From: Struthio camelus
Taxonomy: Eukaryota > Chordata > Aves > Struthioniformes > Struthionidae
Assembly (NCBI RefSeq): GCF_040807025.1
Contig: NC_090964.1
Span: 10,130,214-10,194,213 of the forward strand
Length of the DNA stretch: 64,000 nt
Direction: 5' to 3'
Below are positions 1 through 11,600 of the stretch, in pieces; the stretch's first letter is position 1; the number at the start of each line of letters is the position of its first letter. The notes beneath the pieces are model-generated. The model worked only from the letters and a program-made list of their open reading frames with translations. It ran no database searches and was not told the origin of the DNA. Position numbers and translations under genes: made by a program.

Positions 1-463
1 CAGCCTGGCAGGCACTGGCTATGCTGCAAAGGCTGCATCTCCATGCCAATCAATAATTCTCTGAATCCTGACCCAGGAACTCGTCCCCTGTGTTGGTGGG
101 AAAAAATTGTCTTGCGAAGAAAAACTAATTTTGAGTAATGTTCTTAATATTTCATGATCTCTTAATGGCTATCAGATCTTTATGCTGGACAGGAATGAGT
201 AGATGCGTATTCAGGCCTATACTGGCATAGTTGGGAATTGGTCTCTGTGATGGGAATTGTACTGGGGAGCTAGGGGTAGGGGGGGAGAGCTCTATTCAGA
301 GAAGTGCAAGCTTACTTTTGCATCTTGTGATGTAAAAATCAGTAATACTAATATTGAAAGTGACTGGCAATAGGAAGTTGCAAATAAAAGGAAAAAAGAG
401 CTTCTGTGGAAAAGAAGATGCAAAGTGTTCTGCAGCACTGAAGATGATTGGTTTTGTTGACAG
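1..463 (+). other. ADPRS: ADPRS last intron (3' part)
   Basis: Non-coding sequence upstream of the ADPRS last coding exon. It ends in a usable 3' splice site, with TTTTGTTGACAG at 452-463 immediately before coding sequence that matches ARH3. The stretch is AT-rich. An AATAAA-like string near 384 lies inside the intron and is not taken as a polyadenylation signal. No earlier ADPRS exon is recognisable in these bases. Confidence 0.75.
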
Positions 464-756
464 GCAATGGCATTGCCGCTCTGCGATCTGTCCCTACTGC
501 AATTTACTCCTTCTTGCGCTGTATGGAAGCTGACCCAGATATTCCTGATCACTACAGCAACCTGCAGAGGACCATCATCTACTGTATCTCTCTGGGTGGA
601 GACACAGACACCATCGCTACCATGGCAGGAGCCATTGCAGGGGCTTACTATGGGGAGGAACAGATACCTCCAAGTTGGGAGCAGAGCTGTGAAGCTTTTC
701 AAGAAATAGAGAAGCTGGCAAATAGCTTGTATGAACTCTACTGCCAGCGGCTCTGA
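464..756 (+). CDS. ADPRS: ADP-ribosylserine hydrolase (ARH3/ADPRS), last coding exon, partial
   Basis: ARH3 removes ADP-ribose from serine and hydrolyses poly(ADP-ribose) and O-acetyl-ADP-ribose in nucleus, cytosol and mitochondria. Only the C-terminal 96 residues and the stop are here. The exon follows an AG acceptor at 462-463 and completes a Gly codon split after its first base, then reads NGIAALRSVPTAIYSFLRC. The key motif LGGDTDTIATMAGAIAGAYYG is present. Its two Asp and the following Thr correspond to the metal-binding D314, D316 and T317 of human ARH3, so the catalytic di-magnesium site is intact. The C-terminus ends YCQRL, in a region that varies between species. The upstream exons, with the first acidic metal ligands, lie outside the window. 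The open frame continues a few codons into the intron on the 5' side, which is an artefact. Identification comes from recalled family sequence and is strong. Confidence 0.96.
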
Positions 757-2695
757 GGCCCGAGGGGAGTGTGTTTTCTGAAGGTAAAGCAGGTGGGCAC
801 CTCTGCTTTTCTGATCAGAAACTTTGTGGTGGATCCGCACCATCTACAGATGCCAGTGAGCCTCTGCCTGAGAAAGACATCTGCTGATGTGACTTGGGAG
901 CTGGAGGCAAGAGCTGGGTTTGAAGAGGCGGGACATATCTTCAGTTACATTTTAGCTGGGAAGTGGATGCATGTGGCGCCTTGGACAGTGGAGTGATTCT
1001 CCACTGAAGTTCACAGCAGCGTCTAGTTTTTCATATCATATCTGCTTTGTCCCACCCTTATGCCATTATGTCACTGTCATTACAATTACTGTGATTCAGG
1101 TAGGTGTCTGAATCTACTGACTTTCTAGCTGATTTCCTCTACTTTCATATCCGTGGCCTTCATTTCAGTTGTCAGTGATCTGTCCTGCAGTGGCTTCGAT
1201 ATGCTCCATACCCCTCTTAAAACAGTAGTTCATGCTCAGCTGACCCAGCTAAAGGATTTAGATGGGAGTCAGCAGAGAGGCAATATCACTGGAGAGCCTG
1301 GAGGGCATCCTGTGTGGTGGTACCAATTGCCACCTATGTTATGGAGTAAGGATGCTGGAAGATAGACCTCCTAGGAAGATTCACTTCATTAAAGGCAGGA
1401 TGAAAAGTGCCAGAGATTGGAGAAGGGATTTCTTTGCAGTTCTAGTGACATTTTAAGAAATGCCTTTGGTCCATGTAGGTAGAATCCCAGTTGGCTCATT
1501 GTTACTGTTGGAAGAAGGCGTAACTTTGGTCTCCTTTGCTCTACCGTCCACTTGACATCATCCTGATTTGTTAAATTTTGTGCTGCCCTACACAGCTGAC
1601 TTTCACATTGCTGCAGCTACTCTTGCCATTTCCTTTTGTTCCCTCATCCTTGCATCCTGCATTCTTAATCCTGTCCTGTGTACGTCCAGAGCACCAACTA
1701 AGATTGCCGTTTAAATCTGCGGGTGGAGATATGTTGTGAAACCTAGTGTTACACAAGGGTTAAATTCTTGGTTCTGCTGCAGTCAATGACAAGAGTGACT
1801 TCAGCTGGAAACAGGAGTTGCCTCTCACAGCTTTAAAACTGTACTTGCTAAGAAGCTTCTGGAAAAAAAAAAAGGGGAAGGCAGGTTTCAGTGGGGGGAG
1901 ACTTTATCAGAGTTTGAAAGAACTTCTGCATTTGAAACTGGTACAAGTGGCCAAGAATTTTCCAGGAAAGCTGTCTTCCACAGTTTAAATTTAAAAACAT
2001 TTGTGCGATGGAGTTGGTCAGAGGAGGAATGACCTGAGCTTGCGTACAAGCAGAGGCATGTCTAAAAAGGCTTAAAAGGTCTCTAGTAATTAAAAACAAA
2101 AGGAGAGAAAGAGGCAAGCATATGGAAACATTTATAAATTTGAATGTGACAATGTGATTCTCTATAATTGCTCTAATATTTCTTGTGAAACTGGGAAGTA
2201 CATGCTCTAATGGAGTTCACTCCCTGTTGATATTAGCACATGGTTATTGTGTGTTTCAGGCTACATGCACACGTAGAAAATCTGGTTGTAATAGGGTCAT
2301 TCCAGTTTTTCCTGTACTCTGCTTCCTTCAAGTACGATTCTTCTGTGTGATGCTTTAATGGATGTTCCTTGTATAAATATGAGTATCTTGTCTTGCGAAC
2401 ATGTGGAATTATGATTTACTGTATATTTATGGGTTGTGCTTTGGATCTGAGTTGTAAAATATCAACTTTTTCAAATTACTCTGCCAGAGATGCCAACATT
2501 TTTGACGGAGTTATTTAAAAGAAGACCTTTTCCTTTTAAAGCAGCTTTAAATTTTTTAATGTGTGGAACTTATGAAGAATGGACAAGATTTCCTGTTTAA
2601 AAAATATATCTAATTTTAGGCCAGAATTTAACTGCACACTGACATTCAGCTCTGACTTTCCTGGAAAGAAATAAAATCACTTAGTTATCTTTGTT
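757..2695 (+). other. ADPRS: ADPRS 3' UTR (inferred)
   Basis: AT-rich non-coding sequence following the ADPRS stop, without any convincing open frame. The first strong polyadenylation signal on the + strand after the stop is AATAAA at 2670-2675. It is followed about 35 bases later by a T/G-rich stretch (near 2708-2725) that could be the downstream element. The 3' end is inferred and an earlier end cannot be excluded. Confidence 0.55.
2670..2675 (+). terminator. ADPRS: Polyadenylation signal AATAAA, ADPRS
   Basis: Canonical hexamer in the context GAAAGAAATAAAATCAC. A T-rich and GT-containing stretch lies downstream, as expected for a cleavage site around 2690-2700. Confidence 0.5.
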
Positions 2696-2699
2696 AATT

Positions 2700-3590
2700 A
2701 GCCACTGCTCTTGTGCTTTCTTTCAAGTCATGAAGTTGCGTTTCTGGGCTTCAGTCGTGACGCTGCCATGGGGAACATCTGACCTCAGCCTTTTGAGTTG
2801 GAAAAAATAGCTGCTCAGGCTTCTGAGCAAATAGATGTCCTTATATGTATTTCTTCCAGGTCTTTCCTAGCTGGTCTAAAAAATCCCCGTCATTCTGCTG
2901 AAGCTGAACTTGGAACCTGGATGGGAAAATGTATACAGAGAGCTTATGAAAATGTAATTTGTCTCCAGCCTGTTCTGCAGGCTGTTCACGTTTCCCGTGT
3001 TAAGGAGGCAGGACGTAATCCTCATCGCCGGCGTGAAACTAAGCATCTGTTTCACGGTTGTTTGAGGGGGCAGAGGCTGGACGAAACGAGCAGGCTGTGC
3101 CCTTTGCGAAGCAGTGGTGAGTATCTGGGGCGCTGTAAGGAAGCGTGAGCTTGTTCTCTTCTAGTACCGTTCTGCCCAGTTGGCCGTGGTGGTGTCTTCG
3201 TCCGGTGTGGTACAACGTTTATGCTGTCTTCTGTCAAAAGGAGTCAGAGGTGGGATCCGTCTGGGTGCGATCATAGCTATGCATTGGCAACCATGAAGGT
3301 GAAATTTGTCTCCATCTTTTTGCATGAGAGTGTTAATTAGCAGGCTGACCTGGTGGAGCGGAGGAACAAGTGAGCTGGATTTGAGAAGGAAATACAGCAT
3401 AAGACGTCCATGTGAAGGGTGTTACTAGCAAGGTGAATTCTTTGCCGTTCATACCTGACAGGCACAAGCTGGTCCGTTTGCTGGCAGGACAGTAGGAAAG
3501 CTCTGGCCTGCAGGGCCCGAGGAGACCGATGCGTGGTGCCATCCCTAGATGTTACTGCGGGCAGTTAATAATAGGACAGAGACACAGCTG
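2700..3590. other. Intergenic spacer between convergent ADPRS and COL8A2 3' ends
   Basis: About 0.9 kb with no supported gene. The open frames here (for example 2798-3148 on + and 3052-3400 on -) show no recognisable family and no splice-site support. The two genes face each other tail to tail, so the spacer probably contains only transcription-termination sequence. Confidence 0.5.
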
Positions 3591-3594
3591 AGAC

Positions 3595-6500
3595 CGCCTT
3601 TTATACAATAAGTTTTATTGATGTTTTGTCAATACAATCAAGTACTGTAGTTTTAGTTCTGAAGAGAAGGCCAGTTTCTGATCACAAAAAGAGTGCATTT
3701 TAAACCAACTTTTACTATGACAGACAGTGCATGTAATAAGTATTTACAAAACTAAAAACCTCTATATACTAGGTTAGAAATGAAGATACTAGAGGCAAAT
3801 TTAAAAAAAATAGTAAGAATTTGTATATAAAAATGCACGTTGTAATGCAGTTTTCATAATTAAAAATAGACATACTTCATCCAACCCAACCTTTTTTATT
3901 ATTGTGATTGAAACCAAAATCCCATGCGCTCACACACACGACAGAAAATAATCCTTTCTGCTGGCAAATATCACGTACTCAGTACTCCAGAAAAAAATTC
4001 TTCCTGACAATATCCGGTTTAGTGAACAGCCTCCCTCATCCTGTGCATCGTTTTTCTAGCCTAACTCTATGTGCGTGTAATATCTTTGCCTTTCAATTAC
4101 TGTGTAAATGTAACAGGTTACATAGCTGCAGAAGGTTGATTATGGTTTACGCTCTGCACATGAAGGGACAGTGAAATTGCAAAACAGTTATCTACAGCAC
4201 GGAACGAGTTAATCTCTCGATAGTGAGTATTTTTGTCGTTGCTTTTTGCCAGCCGGAACCAGAAGTTTGGAATGAAACGAAACAGAACAAAAGGAGATTG
4301 AATGTAGGTTAGAACACAGTATAAATAAATCGATTTGTTGAATAACAGCCTTAAACTTCCACTCTAGAGAGCATCTTTGAGCGCGTGGAAGCTCCTTACC
4401 CTACCGCAGGTAGTGTGCACGCATTACTGCCCTGCCGCTGGCAGTGTTACTTGGTAAAAGTAGTGAGACACCGTTGCTCTGCAGGGTCTTGGGTGTTACC
4501 AGCTTGAGTTCATTGCTGTTCTCCACAGGAAAAACACTTAAATAAAGGGGAGACAAGCCTCATCCTAGAACCCTCCTCCCAAGTTTGGGCTTGAAGAAAA
4601 CATTTGAGCTTCCACTTGTAGTTTTAGTGATTTTTTTTTTTTTTTTTTTGTACGGCTCCTTTTCCTGCTGGGGAATAACCGATTACAGTTAAAATGTGAA
4701 TGGCTCTGAGACCCCCCTGCCTTCAGGAATGAAACGCGGGAAAGCCTGGGCCGGTGTTTCCACGTGTGGAAGTTCCATCGCGTCACAGCTTCCAATTTTA
4801 TATCAAAAAAAATCAGCCCAGGCTGCGGGATACCAGCCCCCAAAGGGCAGTGACTAAAGTGCTGGCCTTTCCATTTCTAATTTCCTTTTTGTGTTTCTTA
4901 ATTTCAGAGAGAGGTGTGTGTTTAAAAGGAAGCCCTGGATGGCAAGAGGCACAAACACAAGATAGGCTTAAAGGGGGGAAAAAAAAAAAAAAAAAAAAGG
5001 AAAACGTGTTTAAATATCTTCTGCAGTCAATCTGGAGAATAATCCCAAGTCCCATTCTTGCTGTGTTTCTTTTCTTTGGCCATATTATAGGCATTACGGA
5101 GATTTAAGGGTAAAAGTTGCTCAGCTGGTGACCAAATTGTTGCTGTTTTCTCAGGGATACCTCTTTGTAGAGGGACGTTCAGTATAATGCATGTGGATTA
5201 ACTTCAGCAGCGCTCTACTTGCCTGGGATGAGAAGAATCACTTAACTGTAAGTGCAAGGGTCAGTTACTGTTTTACCATGAGAAAATCTGCAAAGCAACA
5301 GGGTTCAGTTGCTCCTTTTAGCAAAGGACAGAGCAGCCAAGTGGTCGGTATCTGTGCATATCTTTCCCAGAATCTTGCAGCTCACACTCAGATTGATGAC
5401 ATCTCAAGCATTAGTGAGACAGAGTGGTAACAGACAAATGTGAATTTTTTGTTTAACCTAAGTCACAGATGGGCACCTGGAACGGTGCACTTTTACAGAT
5501 ACATATTGCACTATACTTGTAAATAACATTGTTAAGTAGACAATAGCACCGTTGTAAAATGGCTGAATGGAAAGTTAGAATGAACGCTATTTTCGCTTAA
5601 TTAAAAGGTCCCCAGAGAAGGGGGAAATGCCAATGCAACAGTTTACACGTCCTGACATAGTGAGACATTAAAAGCAAGTTGTCCGTAAGTGGCACTTTCA
5701 AGAAAGCATAACTAAACCTTCCATTAAACCAGGCTAGAAGCACCATAAGGCAGGCTGGCAGCGCCGTCCTTGTGTTGGCAGAGAATAACACGTTCACAAG
5801 GCCAAGCAAGTCTTTGGGCTGCAAAGAAATATACAGAGTAGCACTAGCCCTTGAACTTGCCGGGAGATGAATTAACACAAGATAGAGGATCATAGTTCAT
5901 CACAGGGGTCCCAGTTTCCCTGAAGGATGTTGGAAGAGGTCATCTGTCATCCTCCCAGATACCAGAGCCTGGATGTTTTTATTCCTAAAGGTGTTGGGGG
6001 GAGCGTTAAACATAGTATTTACTTATTATAAAAAGGTGCTTATGCAAAGTGTTCCACTTGTGATTATAAATCCAACCGCACTGAATCTGGAATGAATCAG
6101 AGAGACCGCCTCAAAGTACAGTCTAAAAAAATAGGTATCAATGCGACTGAAACTCGGGCATATGATGGTTTGGGAAGGAAATTTCTCAACCCATCATGGA
6201 TCTCTGCTGCTGTATATATTTGTGTTAAGTGCCTAGGACCCCTGTGTTTGGTAGCAAATAGACCATCCATTATAACAGCTGAAATGTGTTTTAACTCTTA
6301 CTCTGAATGGGAAACAAGGGCACTTGACTGCAGACCAGAAAGGCCTGTTCTTCCAGACTACCTTCTCTGGATCACAGAGCAATTTACTGCGTAGCCAGAT
6401 CCTTGCCATCGCAAGCACGTTCCTGTGTTTGATGTGCAGTCACTAGGGTAAAATTTACTTCAAATACACTTTGCTGAGAAAGTCGCTCCCCTCCCTCCCT

Positions 6501-6719
6501 TCTCCCCTCCCCCAAAAAAGAAAGAAAGAAAGAAAAATGTCTCCTTTCCGATTACCCTCTTGACTCATGGATCAAACAGCATGAAGCAAGGTCCCGTGAC
6601 AACGGCTTGCGCCTTCTTCCCAGTGATTTTTCTTTTTGTATTAATTTTATTTTAATTTTTTTATCAAAAAAGACAGTTTATGGCTAGAGTGGGTAAAAAG
6701 GAAATGCGCCCAACAGCCG
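3595..6719 (-). other. COL8A2: COL8A2 3' UTR (inferred, about 3.1 kb)
   Basis: The stretch downstream of the COL8A2 stop is AT-rich, in sharp contrast to the GC-rich coding exon, and ends near an AATAAA on the minus strand (plus-strand TTTATT at 3614-3619). Other minus-strand AATAAA hexamers lie at 3895-3900 and about 70 bases after the stop (6648-6653), so shorter isoforms are possible. It contains oligo-T/A runs (4628-4648, 4980-4998) and a short GAAA run (near 6520-6535). Open frames such as 6092-6394 (+) are chance readings of the antisense strand. Confidence 0.55.
3614..3619 (-). terminator. COL8A2: Polyadenylation signal AATAAA, COL8A2 distal
   Basis: On the minus strand the sequence reads CATCAATAAAACTTATTG. 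It is the most distal strong signal before the convergent ADPRS gene. The cleavage site would be about 15-25 bases further, near 3590-3600. Confidence 0.5.
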
Positions 6720-8641
6720 TTATGTGGGGCAAAGCAGGAATCCAGAGAAGGAGGAGTGGATGTATTCTGTGGAGTACAGCCCGTTGGCTTGGTCCGAGGG
6801 CATTTGTACCCAGACTTGGTCGTTCTCCTTGAGTTCGAGCACGGCACTGCCTGAGGCTTGGTCCAGGTAGCCTTTTTTGTACTCGTCGTAAGTGTAGGTG
6901 GCAGGCACGTTGTTCTTATAAAGTGCCACCCAAACATTAGTCCCTTTGACATGCACGTGGTAGGCAAAGTAATAGATGCCGGATATGGGACAGGTGAATA
7001 TCCCAGTGACGGGGTTGTAGCCGTTGTGCCCGTTATACAAAGTCCGGTCAAACTTCACCGGCATGCCCGACGCTGGGAAGGGGGAGGTGAGGATGGCGGT
7101 GAAGGCTGGCGCGATCCGGGCGGAGAGCTCTCCTCGGCCGTACTGCGGCTTCCCGGGCTTGCCGTTCCCCAGCACGGCCCCCTCCACGCCTCCGTCCGGC
7201 AAGTGCAGCCCCGCGATGCCCGTCTCGTCCAACACCCCGGGCGCCCCCGGCGGCCCGGGCGGTCCCGGCGGCCCGGGCGGCCCGTTCAGCCCCGGCGTTC
7301 CTGGCATTCCCGGCGGGCCGATGGGTCCGGCCATACCAGGCTCACCGGTCTTCCCCTCGCCGGGAGCCCCGGGGAGGCCGGGCTCCCCTTTCAGCCCCGG
7401 TAACCCCTGAGGCCCCATGGGACCAGCGGGCCCCTGCAAGCCTGGGATACCCGAGGGGCCCCGCAGGCCGGGCTGCCCTGGGATCCCACCGTCCCCTTTA
7501 GGCCCGGGGCCGCCCGTTAATCCTGGCACCCCCGGAAGGCCGATGAAACCCGGCTCTCCTTTCGGGCCCGTTGGGCCAGGGGGTCCCTGTGACCCGGGCA
7601 GACCCCTTTCTCCCGGCACCCCTGGCTTCCCCGCAAAGCCGTTCGGGCCCTGGTCGCCACGCATCCCCGGCATTCCCGGCGGGCCGCTCGGCCCCACGTC
7701 ACCTTTGGGGCCCGGCAGCCCGTGTTTGCCCGGCAGGCCCATGGACCCCGGTGGGCCCGGCGGGCCGATGATGCCCGCGGGGCCCGGCTCTCCCGGCTCC
7801 CCGTCGACGCCGGGTTCCCCTTTATCACCGATGGCTCCGGGCGCTCCGGGCTGCCCACGGTCTCCTTTCAGGCCGGGCAAGCCCGGTTTCCCATAGCCCG
7901 TCGGCCCAGGCAAGCCCGGGAGGCCGCGGATCCCAGGTTCTCCCTTTGGTCCCAGGGGGCCCTGTATCCCCGGCACCCCCGCTACGCCGGGGATGCCCAC
8001 CCCGTCGATGCCGGGGGGGCCCCGGGGCCCCATGGGGCCCGGCTCCCCGTTGACCCCAGGCCCACCTGGTGGGCCCACGTCACCCTTTTCCCCCGGAGCA
8101 CCCGGCAGGCCATCGAGGCCGGGCTTCCCAACGCCAGCGGGCCCTGGGGGCCCCGCAGGGCCAGGAGGGCCCCCATTCCCCCGGGGCCCCGGCAAGCCTG
8201 GCTTTCCCACTCCGTTTTCGCCCTTCAGGCCTCGCTCTCCGCGAGGACCGGGCTCCCCTTTCGGGCCAGGCTCACCCCGAAACCCTGGCAGGCCCGGACC
8301 ACCCTGAGGGCCTGGTTTCCCATTGACCGAGATGCCTGCTGGCCCCGGCAGTCCTGGGGGGCCTGGCAGTCCTCTGGGCCCTTGCTCTCCTCTCATGCCG
8401 GGTTCGCCTTTGGCTCCGGGCATCCCTTTCATACCCGCTTTTCCTGGGAGTCCTGGGATGCCTGGTTTCCCAATCCCCGAGAAGCCGGGGGGCCCGGCGG
8501 GCCCGGGCTGGCCGTGCATTCCTGGTTTCCCCATGCCTGGCTTTCCTGGGTAGCCGGGGGGGCCGGGGGGCCCGCGTGGGCCTGGCTTCCCTGGCGGTCC
8601 TGGCTCCCCTTTGAGGTCCATTGGCAGCATCGGCGGCACGT
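6720..8641 (-). CDS. COL8A2: Collagen type VIII alpha-2 chain, terminal coding exon
   Basis: Short-chain network collagen; with COL8A1 it forms the hexagonal lattice of Descemet membrane and vascular matrix. The exon starts after CTTCGCAG; its first bases AC complete an Asp codon, followed by [13 protein letters not shown]. With the upstream exon the protein is 694 residues (human 703). Residues 56-65 end the NC2 domain. The Gly-X-Y helix spans about 66-522 and has eight short interruptions typical of collagen VIII (such as GMGKPG, GISVNG, GYGKPG, GEGKTG). The NC1 domain runs from about 523 to 694, with the C1q-like fold from about 562 ([19 protein letters not shown]) to the C-terminal GFLLCPT. 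The NC1 domain is nearly identical to human as recalled. No frameshift or stop interrupts it. One exon holding both helix and NC1 is normal for COL8 genes. The antisense strand carries long false open frames. Confidence 0.98.
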
Positions 8642-11600
8642 CTGCGAAGAGAAGGAGACCACAGAGCTTTACTGGGGCCCAGCGGTGGACGGAGACAGGC
8701 AGCCGTCGGGACAGCTGCGTTCAGCCTTGCTACGAGCTTTTGGCAGTCTCTTTGGTCAGGCAACTGCATTGTTAGATAGGGGCATGGCTTCAAAACGAGA
8801 CCAAACCCCTCACGGTCCCCTGATGGCAGGGATGGGCACTGGTCGAGCACCCCGAAAAGCAAATCCTCGCACAGGGCCTGGGGCCAGCCCCAGAGCTGTC
8901 ATGCAGCGTTTGCTCTAATACACGGGAAGCGAGGGGCCGCATCGCGGTCAGATGGGATGAGGAGAGCGAAGAAAGCCACAGGAATCTGCTGAACCAGCTA
9001 CAAAAGACGGAACCAAGCAGCACCAAACACAACGATGGATGCTGTAGAGAAATGCAAATGGTAATTGTTGCTTTTGCTCATTTTAAGACCATGGGTTTCA
9101 GCACTGCCTGCCCCTCTGTGTCCATGGTGGGAAGGCTCTTGTTATCTTTCGGGAGGAGCTAGGACCCATTGCTGTCCCATGCGTAGTCCTTCCACCGACC
9201 AGGGCCCCACAGTGTAATTCTAATTTCTCCAACTGGCAACGCTTTCATTTTGCAGTAGGGCCTGTTCCAAGCCATGCACTAAATCAAGGGCAGGCCAAAA
9301 TCTGTGCTGGGGCTGACAGTGATTGCTGAATAGACCAAGGACTAATATTTATATTATAGGAAGCCCATGGACACACCGAGAGCGGGACCCTTCTCTCGAC
9401 CGGGTCTGAACTTACAAGACAGCCCTTCACTAGAAATGGTTTTATTTAAACGTGGTCACAGTGGCTTCCTACGCTGCCCCATCAGCAGCCTGCCAAGGGA
9501 CTGTCTTGAAGCAAGACACTGGCCAGTGCCCAAGGTGCTAATTCAAGCCTTATTCCTTCTGTCCCTCCCCAGAGGGTGCCAATAAGACCAACCATTACTG
9601 TCTGCTCTGATGGTGTTCTGTGATGACCCTACTGTGTTTTAGGAGCTGGATTCGTCCCCCCGCCTCACTTCCCAGTGGCCAAAAAGCACTGTGGGATTCC
9701 GTCGCTCCCACCTGGGCTGATCCAAGAGGATGGTGACACAGAGAGCCAAGATTAGAGATAATCCCTCCACCCCATCCCTTGAGTCCAGGGCCTCAGGAGA
9801 CCTATGTATGATTTTGTCCTTTTAAATTAAAAAGAAAACTGAAAAGAAAACTCTTGGACTTGCAGTTAAGAGAAGAGGCAGTGATTAGGTTATCAGATAA
9901 GACATGCCCTCTGCTTCTGGCTTAGCTGCTGAGGCTACAGGGTAGACAAAAACATTTTAAAAAAGCCTGAGGTTGTAGGAAAAGCCAATAGTTGCAAGGA
10001 AAATGCAACCTCAGTAACATCCAGGAATGAATCAGCCCAGCTGGGAATAAGCCATAACCACTTGACATTTAAAGAATTTATAGAGGTCTTTTGCAAACGG
10101 ATGTAAAAAAGAAACTAATGGGCTGAGAGACAAAGCAGAGGAAAGCCGGATTACATGCCCACCACAGCTCAGTACTAAAGGCACAGACGTGAGCATAAAT
10201 AACGCTTCGAGGCTAGCCTAGACAGGGTGTTGCTTCCCACGCGACACCAGGAACGGGCGAAAAAGAATAAATCTGACAAACCCTATTGAGAAGTTTGAAA
10301 TGAAGGAAATATACTTGGCATTTGCACGTACACAGAACTACAATGAGAAATGTGAATGGCTGAAGAAAGTGCCTGGACACCTTGGGTAAGCTCTAACCAA
10401 ATTTACCCAATGTAAAATACACGAGTAGGGAACAGATCTGTGCAGACGAGTTGCCAGGAGCAGCTGGGATGCGAGCAGAACCAGCCCTTTGCATGAGGCT
10501 TTGCGCTGCAGGAGGCGACAGGGGTCCTGGGGGAGCAGCGACTGTGGGGCCTGAGGTCCCCGAGCCTGGGGATTCACCCAGCTGGAGCCTTCGGAAAAGA
10601 TTAGGGGAGATTTGAGACACCTGAAAAGAATAACAGAGGCAGCAGCAGGCAGTACCCTGCCTGTCGGAGGCAGCTTTACCTTTACCATGCAAATAGCACG
10701 GGCTATTTCCAAGCTTGGCGCCTGGATGTTTTTCTTTTGGTAATGGAAACATTTTCAGAGCTTATCTACGTATCAAAGTCTGGCCCATATCCTCTGCTTT
10801 AACGGAGGTCACTTGGCTTTCTTGATTAAGGAAATACTTGTCTGTCATGACATTGCCATTGGATTTCTGCAAACCTCTTCCTGCCCCTCACCCCAGAAAA
10901 TGGTGAGGGAAGGAAAGCAAGAGAGATGTAAAGTGTTGCACTAAAGCAGATTTCTGGGGTTTGAATTCCAGAAAATTTGTCTCTGGAAAATGATTTCAAT
11001 GTGTTTTCTCCCCTCCACTTTTTTCTTCTTGCAATAGTTTGAAAAGAATTAGTTTTCTAGGTCATTTTGTATGGAATCAGAACAAGGATCTACAGCTGAG
11101 TCCATGAAGGAAAGGAAAAGCACACACACACACACAACGCACCAAAGAGAAACGCCAGACGTGAGCTGCCAACTTGCAGGCGGCCAAAAAAGCAGACGGG
11201 AAAAACCAAACCGGGGACGTTAGCAAAGAGAAACTGGGACATTGCAGCCCCAGTGGTATCCAATTTCAAAAGACCATGTCTTACTGCAGGCGCATGTCTC
11301 GCAGAGCCCTGCGTTTCACAGCAGCAGCATGGGGCTGCGTGTTCCCCTCGAAGCGTGAACAGAGCTGCCATGAATGCTAATGCAAAGGGGCAGTGGGAAG
11401 GCGAAGGACAAGCACGGCCTCTGCAAGCTCTCGCCATGGCACCACAGAGCTTTTGAGGCACTGAGGACATTTGCAGACAGATCCCATGGCCCATCTAGTG
11501 CTGTGTTTGTCCCTGATAAGGACCTCCACATGCCTGGAGAAGAAGCAAGGTAGCACATACTGGCTGGCAGAGGAATAATCCAGTAAGAAGGGAAGTGGTT

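Noticed and set aside
384-389. AATAAA upstream of the ADPRS last exon as a polyadenylation signal
   Set aside because: It lies before a clear 3' splice site and a matching coding exon, so it is intronic.
6092-6394. 100-codon plus-strand frame in the COL8A2 3' UTR
   Set aside because: AT-rich antisense reading without family resemblance, start context or splice support.
7722-8918. 398-codon plus-strand frame over the COL8A2 exon
   Set aside because: It is the antisense shadow of the collagen helix. The minus strand has a complete, human-matching COL8A2 with exact splice phases.
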